Shown piece after piece: positions 43,435-52,325 of a stretch of DNA of 64,000 nt. Every line of letters begins with the position of its first letter. Position 1 is the stretch's first letter. The DNA lies in contig NZ_QBUG01000001.1 of the NCBI RefSeq assembly GCF_003058225.1, positions 930,001 through 994,000 on the forward strand, written 5' to 3'. The DNA is from Promicromonospora sp. AC04. Lineage in GTDB: Bacteria; Actinomycetota; Actinomycetes; Actinomycetales; Cellulomonadaceae. Below the pieces are notes generated by a model. The model was not told where the DNA came from. It made no database searches and worked only from the letters and a program-made list of their open reading frames with translations. The position numbers were made by a program, and so were the translations under genes.

Positions 43435-44691
43435 TCAGACCGGCATGTGCCAGCCACCGCGCCGGAACGCCGGGGTAGCGGTCGCGAGCACACCGATCGC
43501 CAAAAGCACGGCCACGAGCATCACCATGGCCATGGCCACGGCGTCGCCGCCGAGGAACCCGCCGAGCGAGCTCACCACCCCGGCCACCAGCGACTGGATG
43601 GCGCCGATCATCGCGGCCGCCGTCCCGGCGATCTCGCCGTGCCGCGACAGGGCCATCGCCGACGCGTTCGCCGGGATGAGCCCCTGGAACGCGAGGACGC
43701 ACCACAGGGCCACCAGCAGGCCGATCAGTCCGCCCGCGCCGGTCAGAACCACGACGAGGAGCACGACGACGAGCACCGCCTGCGCGACGACCCCGAACCG
43801 GAGCAGCCGGACCGGCGCGACCTTGCGCACGAGCGCCGCGTTGACCTGGGCGGACAGGACCAGCCCCACACCGTTGATGCCGAACAGCAGGGCGAACTGC
43901 CCCCCGGTGAGCCCGAACTCCTGCTGGAAGATGATGGGGGAACCCACCACGTAGCTCATGAGCACCCCGAAGCCGAGTCCGGGGATCACGGCGAGGGCGA
44001 GGAAGTGCCGGTCCCGTAGCAGCCGGCCGTAGCCGCCGGCGACGGTACGGATGCCGCCCGTCAGTCGCTTGAGCGGCGGGTGCGTCTCGGGCATCCACAC
44101 CAGCACGACGACGGCCAGCACCGCGCCCATTGCGGCCAGCGCCGCGAAGACCCAGCGCCAGGTGCCGTGCGCCAGCACGAAGGAGCCGAGCGTGGGCGCG
44201 AACATCGGCGCCACGCCGATCACGAGCATGAGTCGGGACAGGATGCGGGCCGCCTCGGCACCCACGAACCGGTCGCGCACGACGGCGACGGAGGCAACGC
44301 CTGCGGCCGCGTTGAAGAAGCCCTGCGCGAGCCGCAGACCGATCAGCAGCGGCATGCTCGTGACCACCGCGCACAGCAGCGAGATGACTACGTGCAGCAC
44401 CAGACCCACGAGCAGCGGGGCGCGGCGGCCGAAGCGGTCGGACAGCGGGCCGATGACAAGCTGGCCCACGCCGCCGCCGATCAGCATGCAGGACACCGTG
44501 AGCTGCGCCATCGCCTCTGTGGAGAGCAGGTCGTCCGCGACCTGCGGCAGCGCCGGGAGGTACATGTCGACGGTGAACGCAGGCAGGGCGGAGAGCGCCC
44601 CGAGCATGAGGACCCACTTGACGGTCGACCGGGACGACGCGCGGCGCGCGGGCATGGTTGAGGACACGCCCGACGGCGCAACGGATGGCAT
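43435..44691 (-). CDS. MFS multidrug exporter, Bcr/CflA type
   Basis: A 418-residue membrane protein with about 12 hydrophobic segments. FTVDMYLPALPQVADDL and GPLSDRFGRRAPLL mark the Bcr/CflA branch. ATG 44691 starts the sensible N-terminus (MPSVAPSGV); the open frame extends further upstream but overlaps the SRAP gene on the other strand. It is a paralogue of the exporter at 2411-3700. The stop lies within an 11-bp tandem repeat (43422-43443). Confidence 0.88.
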   Translation of the reverse strand: MPSVAPSGVSSTMPARRASSRSTVKWVLMLGALSALPAFTVDMYLPALPQVADDLLSTEAMAQLTVSCMLIGGGVGQLVIGPLSDRFGRRAPLLVGLVLHVVISLLCAVVTSMPLLIGLRLAQGFFNAAAGVASVAVVRDRFVGAEAARILSRLMLVIGVAPMFAPTLGSFVLAHGTWRWVFAALAAMGAVLAVVVLVWMPETHPPLKRLTGGIRTVAGGYGRLLRDRHFLALAVIPGLGFGVLMSYVVGSPIIFQQEFGLTGGQFALLFGINGVGLVLSAQVNAALVRKVAPVRLLRFGVVAQAVLVVVLLVVVLTGAGGLIGLLVALWCVLAFQGLIPANASAMALSRHGEIAGTAAAMIGAIQSLVAGVVSSLGGFLGGDAVAMAMVMLVAVLLAIGVLATATPAFRRGGWHMPV

Positions 44692-44820
44692 GTCCCCGAT
44701 GCTATCGAATCGATACGACACTGGCCAGAGTGATCTCGATCTCGCGCCGCATGTTCGCTCCGTGTTCACCGGTCCATTGCCGCGCGGGTGGGTGTCAGTG
44801 GCTCGGGGCATGCTGGTCCT

Positions 44821-45576
44821 ATGTGCGGACGCTTCGCCTCCTTCACGGATGCCCAGGACCTCGCCGACGAGCTCGCCATCGCCGAGATCGCCGAGGACGC
44901 GCGGCTGTTGCCGCCGTCGTGGAACGTGGCGCCTACGGACCCGGTGCGGATCGTCCTTGAGCGCGCGCGTAAGGACTCCGGCGAGGTGAGACGGTCGATG
45001 GAGCTCGCGCGCTGGGGGCTGGTGCCGTCCTGGGCCAAGGACCCGACCGTGGGCGCCCGCATGATCAACGCGCGCTCCGAGACGCTGCTCGACAAGCCGG
45101 CGTTCGCCAAGCCGTTCGCCGCGCGGCGCTGCCTGGTGCTGGCCGACGGCTACTACGAGTGGCGCAAGCTGGCGCTGCCCGCCTCCGGTTCCAAGAAGGT
45201 CCCCAAGCAGCCGTACTGGATCCACCCGGCCGGCCCCGGCGTGGCCGCCTTCGCCGGCCTCTACGAGTTCTGGCGCAACCCGGCGGCGAGCGAGAGCGAC
45301 CCGGACCGCTGGCTGGTGTCGACCACCGTGGTGACGCGTCCGGCGGCTGGCCGCATGGAGGCCATCCACGACCGCATGCCGCTCCTGCTGCCGCCGGAGG
45401 CCTGGGACACGTGGCTCGACCCGGCCGTCGGCGACGCCTCCGACCTGTTGCGGGTCGACAACGTGCCGCTGGCGACACTCCCTGTGGGCGACGCCGTCGG
45501 CTCGGTGCAGAACGATGGGCCATCGCTGATCGAAGTGGACCCGGAGCCGAGAGATCCAGAGCCGGTGGCGCTCTGA
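44821..45576 (+). CDS. SOS-response-associated peptidase-family protein (SRAP, HMCES/YedK)
   Basis: A 251-residue SRAP protein. The catalytic Cys is C2 in MCGRF, exposed after removal of Met1; N35 in WNVAPT, E113 in YYEWRK and H183 in AIHDRMP complete the site. YedK/HMCES forms a thiazolidine crosslink with abasic sites in single-stranded DNA and protects forks. The start is fixed by the need for Cys at position 2. A palindrome follows the gene, then a broken DUF1016 gene. Confidence 0.95.
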   Translation: MCGRFASFTDAQDLADELAIAEIAEDARLLPPSWNVAPTDPVRIVLERARKDSGEVRRSMELARWGLVPSWAKDPTVGARMINARSETLLDKPAFAKPFAARRCLVLADGYYEWRKLALPASGSKKVPKQPYWIHPAGPGVAAFAGLYEFWRNPAASESDPDRWLVSTTVVTRPAAGRMEAIHDRMPLLLPPEAWDTWLDPAVGDASDLLRVDNVPLATLPVGDAVGSVQNDGPSLIEVDPEPRDPEPVAL

Positions 45577-45594
45577 GCAGTTTGAGCGCAGATC

Positions 45595-45610
45595 GTTGCG
45601 TATATGCAAC
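45595..45610. promoter_or_regulatory. Palindrome before the DUF1016 remnant
   Basis: GTTGC-GTATAT-GCAAC (45595-45610) lies 41 bases before the ATG of the remnant. It is shorter in GC than its surroundings and could be an operator or a promoter part. Confidence 0.4.
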
Positions 45611-45650
45611 TCGGGTGGCGGATAGCCGGATACCTCTACACGCTTACCCC

Positions 45651-46265
45651 ATGACGATCTCCACCACAAAGGACGACCTTGAGCCCGACGGCTACCAGGC
45701 GTTCATCACGGACCTCAAGCACCGGGTCCGCGGCACGCAGTTCCGCATGGTCCGCGCAGCCAACGCCGAGCTCCTCCGGCTACTGGAGCGTGGGCAACGA
45801 CATCTTGACCCGACAGCGAGACCAGGGCTGGGGCGCCAAGGTCGTGGACCGCATCTCGGCCGATATGCGACGCGAGTTCCCTGGTCAGCACGGATGGTCG
45901 CGGCGCAATCTGCTCTACATGCGCAAGGTCGCCGAGGCGTGGCCGACCGAGGCCGAATTTGTGCACCAGCCTGGTGCACAATTGCCATGGCGCCACGTCA
46001 CCGTTCTCCTCGACAAGCTTCACGCTCGCCAGGACCGCTGTCCACGGCCGCCGCGCCAACTGCCGTGGCGCTCTACGAGGGCCTGACGCCCGAGGAGCAG
46101 GCCGCGTTGCCGAGTGCGGCCGAGCTCGAAGCAGTCGTCAGGGACGAGATCAAGGCCTACGACCGAGCGCGGTTGGATGCCGCAGGAGACGACGCTGCGG
46201 ACTACTTCGAGCCGCTTGAACCCGACGCTCTCGGCGTCATCCAGCGATCGAGGAACGGCATCTAG
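45651..46265 (+). pseudogene. Broken DUF1016 (PDDEXK/YhcG-type) gene
   Basis: From ATG 45651 the first frame gives the family start (YQAFITDLKHRVRGTQFRMV, ANAELLR). Near 45780 the pattern moves to another frame, which continues YWSVGNDILTRQRDQGWG, then WSRRNLLYMRKVAEAWP and LPWRHVTVLLDKL, up to about 46030. That is the DUF1016 N-terminal domain; the C-terminal nuclease domain is missing. After it the first frame carries ALYEGLTPEEQAALPSAAEL and ends at 46265, seemingly a piece of another protein. So one frameshift and one deletion have broken the gene. DUF1016 proteins often occur on mobile or defence-related islands. Confidence 0.75.
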
Positions 46266-46282
46266 CGCTACCCGCACGCGGA

Positions 46283-46316
46283 GCGTGCCGTGTCGGCCGA
46301 GGCCGACGCGGCACGC
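46283..46316. terminator. Bidirectional hairpin terminator
   Basis: 16-bp arms (46283-46298 and 46301-46316) pair at 15 positions around a tight centre, in the gap between the DUF1016 remnant and the convergent membrane protein gene. Confidence 0.75.
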
Positions 46317-46333
46317 CCTGGCGACCGGCCCGG

Positions 46334-47335
46334 TCAGCCGACCGTCGTCGGCCCGTAGACCGCGACCTGGACGCTGCCGCCGACCTCGAAGTCCACGCGG
46401 GCGCACTCCGCCGACTCGTCCACGACGGTCGTGGTCGGCCAGTGGTGCTCGAGGGGAGCGAGCGCCTCGTCGGCGACGTCCCGCGCCTGCTCGGCCGTGA
46501 GGCACTGCTCGGCGATGTCGCTGCGCAGCATGTCCACCACCGGTTCGAGCTCGGGGACGGAGTAGAGCAGCTCCGGATCCTCGGAAGGCGCGACCACCAG
46601 CGTCCCGGCTTCTTCGGCGGACATCCCGCTGCACGGCCGCTCCGGGCTCGCCGTCCCCACCGTCTCGACGGCCCAGTCCTCCTCCAGCCCCAGCCGGTCG
46701 AGCTCGGACTGCGCCCATGCCACGCCCTCGTCGAGGGTGCGGCAGGAAGAGTTGCCGCCGTCGACCTGGTCGCCCAGGCTCATCCGGAGCTCGATCACCC
46801 TCGCGTCCACCGCAGGCCCGGACCCGCTGTCGATCGGCTCGATCCAGTCAGGTGCCTGGTCGGTGGGCGTCACGAACATGTGGCCGTCGTGCTCGAAGAC
46901 CACGGGATCGGCGATGGGCGGCAGACCCGCCTCGGCGAGCATAGTGGTGCAGTCGGCGACGGCGTCGCCGGTGAGCCACGGCCCGGACGCGTCGGTGTCC
47001 AGGCCCTCGAGCGCACGGTCGTTCCACGTGGTCATGCACGTGAGCCCCTCCGTGCCCCCGCCCAGGTACGCCTGGACGGCCGCGTATGCGACGCCGCCCC
47101 CCGCGAGCACGCCGGCCAGGGTGACGGCGATCGCGCCACGCCGCCCGAGCCGCTTCCGGCGGGCGCCGGGCAGCGGCGCCCCGAAGGCCTCTCGCTCCGC
47201 CGCGGCGGCGTCCAGCTGGGTTCCTGTCATGGTGATCTCCTCGCGCAGGGCGGCGAATGCCGCCGGATCCACGGCGTCGAGGTCAACCCGACGCATCGGG
47301 TCCGCGGCCTTCAGCTGCTTCATCTCGTCCGTCAT
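46334..47335 (-). CDS. Membrane protein next to ECF sigma factor, putative anti-sigma factor
   Basis: A 333-residue protein of one-helix topology: an N-terminal cytoplasmic part (~78 residues), a helix (GAIAVTLAGVLAGGGVAYAAV), and an extracellular C-terminal part with paired cysteines that may form disulfides. It lacks the HxxxCxxC zinc anti-sigma motif. Its ATG at 47335 overlaps the sigma factor stop (ATGA). This is the standard place for an ECF anti-sigma or sensing partner. The extracellular sequence is not recognised. Confidence 0.75.
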   Translation of the reverse strand: MTDEMKQLKAADPMRRVDLDAVDPAAFAALREEITMTGTQLDAAAAEREAFGAPLPGARRKRLGRRGAIAVTLAGVLAGGGVAYAAVQAYLGGGTEGLTCMTTWNDRALEGLDTDASGPWLTGDAVADCTTMLAEAGLPPIADPVVFEHDGHMFVTPTDQAPDWIEPIDSGSGPAVDARVIELRMSLGDQVDGGNSSCRTLDEGVAWAQSELDRLGLEEDWAVETVGTASPERPCSGMSAEEAGTLVVAPSEDPELLYSVPELEPVVDMLRSDIAEQCLTAEQARDVADEALAPLEHHWPTTTVVDESAECARVDFEVGGSVQVAVYGPTTVG

Positions 47336-47937
47336 CACGCCTCCTCGATCCCGGGGCGGGCTCCTGCCCACCTGCTCATCACCTGTCCGCCTGTGGCGGA
47401 ACGTTTCAGGGGTTCCTGCAGAGCGGCCAGCTGGTCGGCGAGCCGACGGCGCGCCCGGTGCAGACGAACGCGCACCACGGTGCGCGAGACGCCAAGGGCC
47501 AGCGCGATCTCGTCTCGGCCGAGCTCTTCCCAGGCCACCAGGCGCAGGATCTCCTGGTCGTCGGCGGAGAGGCGGGCGAGGGCCCGCTCGATATCGCTCC
47601 CAGAGTCGTCGGGCGGCGGCGCCACGTCGGTGAGGTGGTCTCGCAGCCGATCCGCGAGGGCGAGCCGACGGCGATCGCCGCGGCGCGTGTTGGCGAGCAC
47701 CCGGCGGGCCACCCCGAACATCCAGGGCCGGGCGTCGTCCCCGCCGGGGACGTCGTCGATGCGACGCCAGGCGACGAGGAAGCTCTCGGCGACCACGTCA
47801 GCGGCGTCCGCCGGCTCGGTCACCCGGCGCACGGCGTAGGCGAGCAGGGCGCGGTGCGTGGACTCGAAGAGCGCGGTGAACCGGTCCTCGCGGTCGGCGA
47901 GCGGGTCGGGTGGTGGCTGGGGCTCGGGGGACGTCAT
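47335..47937 (-). CDS. ECF-type RNA polymerase sigma factor
   Basis: A 200-residue sigma factor with region 2 (FTALFESTHRALLAYAVRRV, then DVVAESFLVAWRRIDDVPG, then RPWMFGVARRVL) and region 4 (IERALARLSADDQEILRLVAWEELGRDEIALALGVSRTVVRVRLHRARRRL). The structure fits small ECF factors controlling envelope or stress genes. Only the linked membrane gene is visible as a target. An in-frame start matches the ORF length for the family. Confidence 0.93.
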   Translation of the reverse strand: MTSPEPQPPPDPLADREDRFTALFESTHRALLAYAVRRVTEPADAADVVAESFLVAWRRIDDVPGGDDARPWMFGVARRVLANTRRGDRRRLALADRLRDHLTDVAPPPDDSGSDIERALARLSADDQEILRLVAWEELGRDEIALALGVSRTVVRVRLHRARRRLADQLAALQEPLKRSATGGQVMSRWAGARPGIEEA

Positions 47938-48014
47938 CCGGGACCTCTCGGTGGCGTGGCTGTGACGAGAGTGTCATGTCCGGTTGGCCCGGCAGCGTTA
48001 CAGGAGCCTGCCGG

Positions 48015-48686
48015 CTACGCCGCGAGCGGTACGTCGTCCAGCGTCCGGATCCGGTCCGCGACCTCCGGGTACCGGTCGGCCCGGTCCAGCAGCAGCGCGC
48101 CCAAGCCGGCGTCGAGCGGGCCCAGGTAGTCCTTCTCGACGTCGTTGCCCACCATCAGCACGTCGCCCGGCGTGACGCCGAGGATCTCGCAGGCGACGGC
48201 GTACGCGCGCGGGTCGGGCTTGCCCGCGGGCAGGTCGTCCGAGGAGACGACGACGTCGACGTGCTCGGCCAGGCCCGTGCGGTCGAGCTTGAGCCGCTGG
48301 TGGGCCGAGTCGCCGTTGGTGAGCAGCGCGACGACGAGGCCGGCGTCGCGCACCCGCCGCAGGGCCGGGACGGCGTCGTCGAACGCCGTCCAGGCCTGTT
48401 CGTAGCGGGACAGGTAGCCGGAGAAGAGCTCGTCGGCCTCTTCGTCGGTGGCGTCGGCCCCCAGGAACTCGCGCACGCGGACGCGCCGCTGCCCCGCGAA
48501 CGTCAGCTCGCGGCGCTGGTAGCGGCCGTAGGCCTCCTCGGCGATGCTGCCCCACGCGGCGACCAGCTCATCCGGGTCGTCGAGGTCCAGACCCAGCTCG
48601 GGCAGCCAGTCCAGGAGCGCCGCGCGAGAGGCGCCCTCCTGGTCCACGAGTGTGTCGTCGAGATCGAAGAGAACGACTTTCAGCAC
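48015..48686 (-). CDS. HAD-superfamily hydrolase
   Basis: A 223-residue HAD phosphatase with motif I VLFDLDDTLVDQ, motif II LLTNGD, and motif III-IV K near SSDDLPAGKPDPRAY and VGNDVEKDYLG. The helical cap is of the C1 type, as in phosphoglycolate phosphatase- and haloacid-dehalogenase-like proteins. It probably removes phosphate from a small metabolite; the substrate is not apparent. The start is GTG at 48686. Confidence 0.9.
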   Translation of the reverse strand: MLKVVLFDLDDTLVDQEGASRAALLDWLPELGLDLDDPDELVAAWGSIAEEAYGRYQRRELTFAGQRRVRVREFLGADATDEEADELFSGYLSRYEQAWTAFDDAVPALRRVRDAGLVVALLTNGDSAHQRLKLDRTGLAEHVDVVVSSDDLPAGKPDPRAYAVACEILGVTPGDVLMVGNDVEKDYLGPLDAGLGALLLDRADRYPEVADRIRTLDDVPLAA

Positions 48687-48749
48687 GTTCGCATCGTGTC
48701 ATACGCCCGCCACCGCACCGCCATGGCGGGCCGCGCGGCCGTCGTCCGG

Positions 48750-49490
48750 CTACGCCCCGCCCGTCATCCCGATCACCTGGCCGTTGATCGCGGTGTTGGC
48801 GGCCGAACCGAGCCAGACGACGGCGGTCGCCACCTCCGACGCGTCCAGCAGCCGGCCGAGCGGAGACCGCTCCCCGTACGTCTGCCCCACCTCCTCGATG
48901 ATGTGGGTGTTGGTCGCCGTCCTGGTCAGGCCCAGCAGAGCCACGTTGGAGAGCAGGTCCCCGTCCCGCCCGAGCGAGAACGCGACGGACCGGCTGAAGC
49001 CGTGCAGCGCCGCCTTGGCCGCCGCGTAGTACTCGGCCCCGGGCGCGCCGTCCGTCGCGAGCGACGACGAGAGATGGATGAGCCGCCCCCAGCCGGCCGC
49101 ACGCATCAGCGGTGTGACGGCGCGGGTCAGCCGGATCGCGCCCTCGATGTTGCTGCGGATCAGCCCGGTCCACTCCTCGTCCGGCACGGTGTCGAAGGGC
49201 GCCATGCCTCCCCAGGCCACCGCGTTGTTGACCAGCACGTCCACCCGTCCGGTGGCCTCGACGGCGGCGGCGACAAGCGCCTCGGCCGCTGCCGGGTCCG
49301 CCTGGTCGTACTGGACGACGACCGCACGGTCGCCGATCTCGTCGGCCACCTTCTGCGCCTCGTCGCGAGCGTTGCGGTAGGTGACCACGACGTTCGCGCC
49401 CTCCGCTCCGAAGGCGGTGGCGATGTGTCGCCCGACGCCGCCCGACGCGCCGGTCACGATGACTGTCCGTTCCTGAAGTCCGGTATCCAT
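48750..49490 (-). CDS. SDR-family oxidoreductase
   Basis: A 246-residue classical SDR with TGASGGVGRHI as cofactor loop, NNAV, catalytic S in HLSSSLA, and YYAAAKAALHGF. It likely uses NADP, since the loop is followed by TYRNARD. Function cannot be set from sequence. It is divergent from the XRE-family regulator gene at 49592. Confidence 0.9.
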   Translation of the reverse strand: MDTGLQERTVIVTGASGGVGRHIATAFGAEGANVVVTYRNARDEAQKVADEIGDRAVVVQYDQADPAAAEALVAAAVEATGRVDVLVNNAVAWGGMAPFDTVPDEEWTGLIRSNIEGAIRLTRAVTPLMRAAGWGRLIHLSSSLATDGAPGAEYYAAAKAALHGFSRSVAFSLGRDGDLLSNVALLGLTRTATNTHIIEEVGQTYGERSPLGRLLDASEVATAVVWLGSAANTAINGQVIGMTGGA

Positions 49491-49591
49491 GGCTCCACCG
49501 TGCGCGGGCCGGCGTCGGGCAACCAGGCCGCCCTGAGGCTGGCCCTGAGCGGGCCACCCTCCGCGCGTCCGGCACCTCTACGCTGGGCCTC

Positions 49592-50428
49592 ATGACCAGC
49601 GAGCTCGGCGCGCTCCTGCGCGCCCACCGCGAGGCCCTCGCCCCGGAGGACGTGGGCCTGCCCCGCGGCGCCCGACGCCGGACGCCGGGCCTGCGCCGCT
49701 CGGAGCTCGCCACGCTCGCCGAGGTCAGCGTCGAGTACCTGACCCGCCTGGAGCAGGGGCGCGACAAGCATCCGTCGCCCGAGATCCTCGGCGCGCTGGC
49801 GGACGCGCTCCGGCTCCCCTCGGACGAGCGCTTCCTGCTGCTCCGCGCCAGCAAGGGCCCGAACGGCGTCTGCGCCGTCGACCCGCCCGCCGACTCGGTG
49901 CGGCCGCCGGTCCGCGCGTTCCTCGACCGGCTGGAACCATCGCCCGCGGTGCTGCTCAACCGCGTGAGCGACGTCCTCGCCGCCACGAGCGCGTACCGCA
50001 GGCTGCTCGAGCCGTTCGGCCTGTTCGACGACGACCAGCCCAACCTGCTGCGGTTCGTCCTCACCGAACCCCGGGCCCGGGAGGCGTATCCCGACTGGGA
50101 GCACGTCGCGGACCGGCACGTCGCGGCCCTCCGGATGGAGTCGGTCCCGGGCGATCCGCACGTCGCCGAGCTCGCCAGGACGATGACCGTCCTGGCGGGA
50201 GCGGCATTCAGCGACCGGTTCGCCGCGCCGCTCTCGGCCCGGTACCGCACCGCCACGGAGCGGATGCGGCATCCGGAGGCCGGGGATCTGCGGCTGGACG
50301 TCGAGACCCTCGCGCTGCCCGACGCCGACGGCCAGCATCTGGTGGTGCACCTGCCCGCGGACGCGGCGACGTCGGACGCGCTCGACCGGCTGGCCGGCCG
50401 CAGGCCGGGCGCGCTGCGCGCCGTGTGA
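49592..50428 (+). CDS. XRE-family regulator with MmyB-like ligand domain
   Basis: A 278-residue protein. The N-terminal XRE helix-turn-helix (RRRTPGLRRSELATLAEVSVEYLTRLEQGRDKHPSPEIL) precedes an MmyB-like PAS-type domain (LLNRVSDVLAATSAYRRLLEPFG), common in actinomycete regulators. These often control a divergent oxidoreductase, and the SDR gene at 48750 fits. The ligand is unknown. Confidence 0.92.
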   Translation: MTSELGALLRAHREALAPEDVGLPRGARRRTPGLRRSELATLAEVSVEYLTRLEQGRDKHPSPEILGALADALRLPSDERFLLLRASKGPNGVCAVDPPADSVRPPVRAFLDRLEPSPAVLLNRVSDVLAATSAYRRLLEPFGLFDDDQPNLLRFVLTEPRAREAYPDWEHVADRHVAALRMESVPGDPHVAELARTMTVLAGAAFSDRFAAPLSARYRTATERMRHPEAGDLRLDVETLALPDADGQHLVVHLPADAATSDALDRLAGRRPGALRAV

Positions 50429-50595
50429 CGGGCACTCCGCACCACGACAGGCACCCACCGCGCCCGTGTAACGGGCGCCCTCCGCGCGAGCTGACGTCCG
50501 GAAGGTGAACTATGCCCCTCGGGGCAACGTAACAGCAGGTCCGAGCGTCCCTACCCCGTGACAGGTTTTCCGTCCTTACCCGACATGGGGGATTC

Positions 50596-52287
50596 ATGAC
50601 CGCACGCCGCTTGTCCCGCCCATCACCGCGCCTGCTCACGATGGGCGTCGCCGCTGTACTGGCACTGGGCCTGCTCGGCGAAGGGGGCGCGACCGACACC
50701 GCGGCCGCGGCCGCCGGGACAACAACACCGACTGCCGCCGAACCCTCGGCGCAGCGCGGCCTCCGCTTCGCCCCGGCGTCGAGCACCGTCGAGGGCTACA
50801 CCTACGACGGCTACGTGTACCTCGACTCGGCCGTCTGGATGGCCGCCTACGGCGAAGGCTACGAGTTCTTGACCAAGCGCGCCAAGGCCTCTGACCCGGT
50901 CACGCTCACCAAGACGGTGATCCGCGGCGACAAGCGCACCACCACGAAGGCCCCGGCCGCGATCGTCGACGGGCTCGACGGCTTCAAGAACGGGCTCACG
51001 GTCCAGGTGGTCGACGCCAACGGCAACGTGCTGCTCAAGAAGTCCCGCAGCCTGTGCCTGGGCGGGGCGGAGCGCCAGCGCGTCGAGCCCACCGGCAACA
51101 CGGAGCCGATCTACCCCGGGTTCTGCGGCGGCAACTGGTTCACGAAGTCCACGGTGTTCGGGATCGAGCAGGGCTGGGCGGCCAAGCTGGACACCTACTT
51201 CGAGGTGAAGACCACGCGCAGGAACCTCAGGATGACCGTGACCATCAGCGATCCCGTCGCGAACTTCCTCGGCCTCCCCGCCGACGGTCGCTCGGTGTCG
51301 CAGCGCGTCAAGGTGGTCGACGAATGCCAGCTCGTGGACTGCGGAGAGGTCGGCGAAGCGCTGCTGGGCACGCCCGACGAGGGCTTCAGCACCCTGGCGG
51401 AGGGCGAACCGACCCCCCAGGAGAAGCACGTGCGCACCCTGTCCGGCGGCTCGCACGCGGTCCACGGTGACAGCACCGAGTCCACGCACCGCACCAACCT
51501 CTTCACCATCGACGGCGAGAGCCAGGCGCACGGCGGCGACCACCCGGCGCTCGGCCAGCCGGGTTCGACCCCCTCGAACGACAAGCCGGCCAAGGACACG
51601 CTCCCCGACCTCGTGTCGGTGCCCGCGTGGCAGATCGGGAGCGAGCGGGACGGCGGCGTCGACCGCCTCACCTTCAACGCCCACGAGTGGAACGCCGGAC
51701 CGGCTCCCCTGGTCGTCGAGGGCTACCGCCGCGGCGCCGGCGAGGTCATGGACGCCTACCAGTTCTTCTACCGGGACGGCAAGGAGGTCGGCAGCACCAG
51801 GACCGGGACCATGAAGTACCACGACGCTCCCGAGCACGACCACTGGCACTTCCTGGACTTCGCGAGCTACGAGCTCGTCAAGCCCGACGGCTCCCTGGTG
51901 ACGACGAGCGGCAAGCAGTCGTGGTGCCTGGTGCCGACGGACCCCGTCGACCTCTCGGTGCCGGGTGCCGCCTGGCGTCCGGAGGCCACCGGCCTCGACA
52001 GCGCGTGCGGCGACAGGTCCGCCCTGTGGCTGCGCGAGGTGCTGCCCGCCGGCTGGGGCGACACCTACAGCCAGTACCAGACCCAGGCGTTCAACCTGAC
52101 GGGCGTCCCCAACGGGACCTACAAGATCAAGATCACGGTGAACCCGAACGGCAACCTGCACGAGCGGACGACGGCAAACAACGTCAGCTACCGGACCGTC
52201 GTCCTCGGCGGTCGGCCGGGCGCTCGCACGGTCAAGGTCCCGCCGTACCAGGGCGTCGACACCGAGGTCCCGGTCACCGAGGAGTAA
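50596..52287 (+). CDS. Secreted lysyl-oxidase-like protein
   Basis: A 563-residue protein with a signal peptide (~residues 1-40, Ala-rich). The C-terminal ~200 residues match the lysyl oxidase family: the copper ligands sit in H414-x-H416-x-H418 (PEHDHWHFLDF), preceded by MKYHDAP and followed by NPNGNLHERTTANN. Bacterial members oxidise amines or crosslink proteins; the animal enzyme acts on collagen lysines. The N-terminal ~350 residues are not recognised but repeat short Ig-like blocks. The 167 bases before it hold no other gene. An oxidised-lysine wall or matrix role is inference. Confidence 0.85.
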   Translation: MTARRLSRPSPRLLTMGVAAVLALGLLGEGGATDTAAAAAGTTTPTAAEPSAQRGLRFAPASSTVEGYTYDGYVYLDSAVWMAAYGEGYEFLTKRAKASDPVTLTKTVIRGDKRTTTKAPAAIVDGLDGFKNGLTVQVVDANGNVLLKKSRSLCLGGAERQRVEPTGNTEPIYPGFCGGNWFTKSTVFGIEQGWAAKLDTYFEVKTTRRNLRMTVTISDPVANFLGLPADGRSVSQRVKVVDECQLVDCGEVGEALLGTPDEGFSTLAEGEPTPQEKHVRTLSGGSHAVHGDSTESTHRTNLFTIDGESQAHGGDHPALGQPGSTPSNDKPAKDTLPDLVSVPAWQIGSERDGGVDRLTFNAHEWNAGPAPLVVEGYRRGAGEVMDAYQFFYRDGKEVGSTRTGTMKYHDAPEHDHWHFLDFASYELVKPDGSLVTTSGKQSWCLVPTDPVDLSVPGAAWRPEATGLDSACGDRSALWLREVLPAGWGDTYSQYQTQAFNLTGVPNGTYKIKITVNPNGNLHERTTANNVSYRTVVLGGRPGARTVKVPPYQGVDTEVPVTEE

Positions 52288-52325
52288 CCCGTTGCTGTCG
52301 GCCGGCGGTGCGTAGGCTGCGCCCC

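Noticed and set aside
43422-43443. 11-bp tandem duplication TCTCAGACCGG at the end of the MFS gene
   Set aside because: Real in sequence, but two units at a stop codon have no clear function and are probably a simple slippage event.
45591-45600. Third copy of the palindromic element
   Set aside because: Only GATCGTTGCG is shared, without arms or loop; the same 10-mer also occurs in coding sequence near 11910. Treated as chance.
50500-50595. ECF-type promoter before the lysyl-oxidase-like gene
   Set aside because: GCAACG and CGTCC occur at about the right spacing, but the match is weak and several other alignments are as good.
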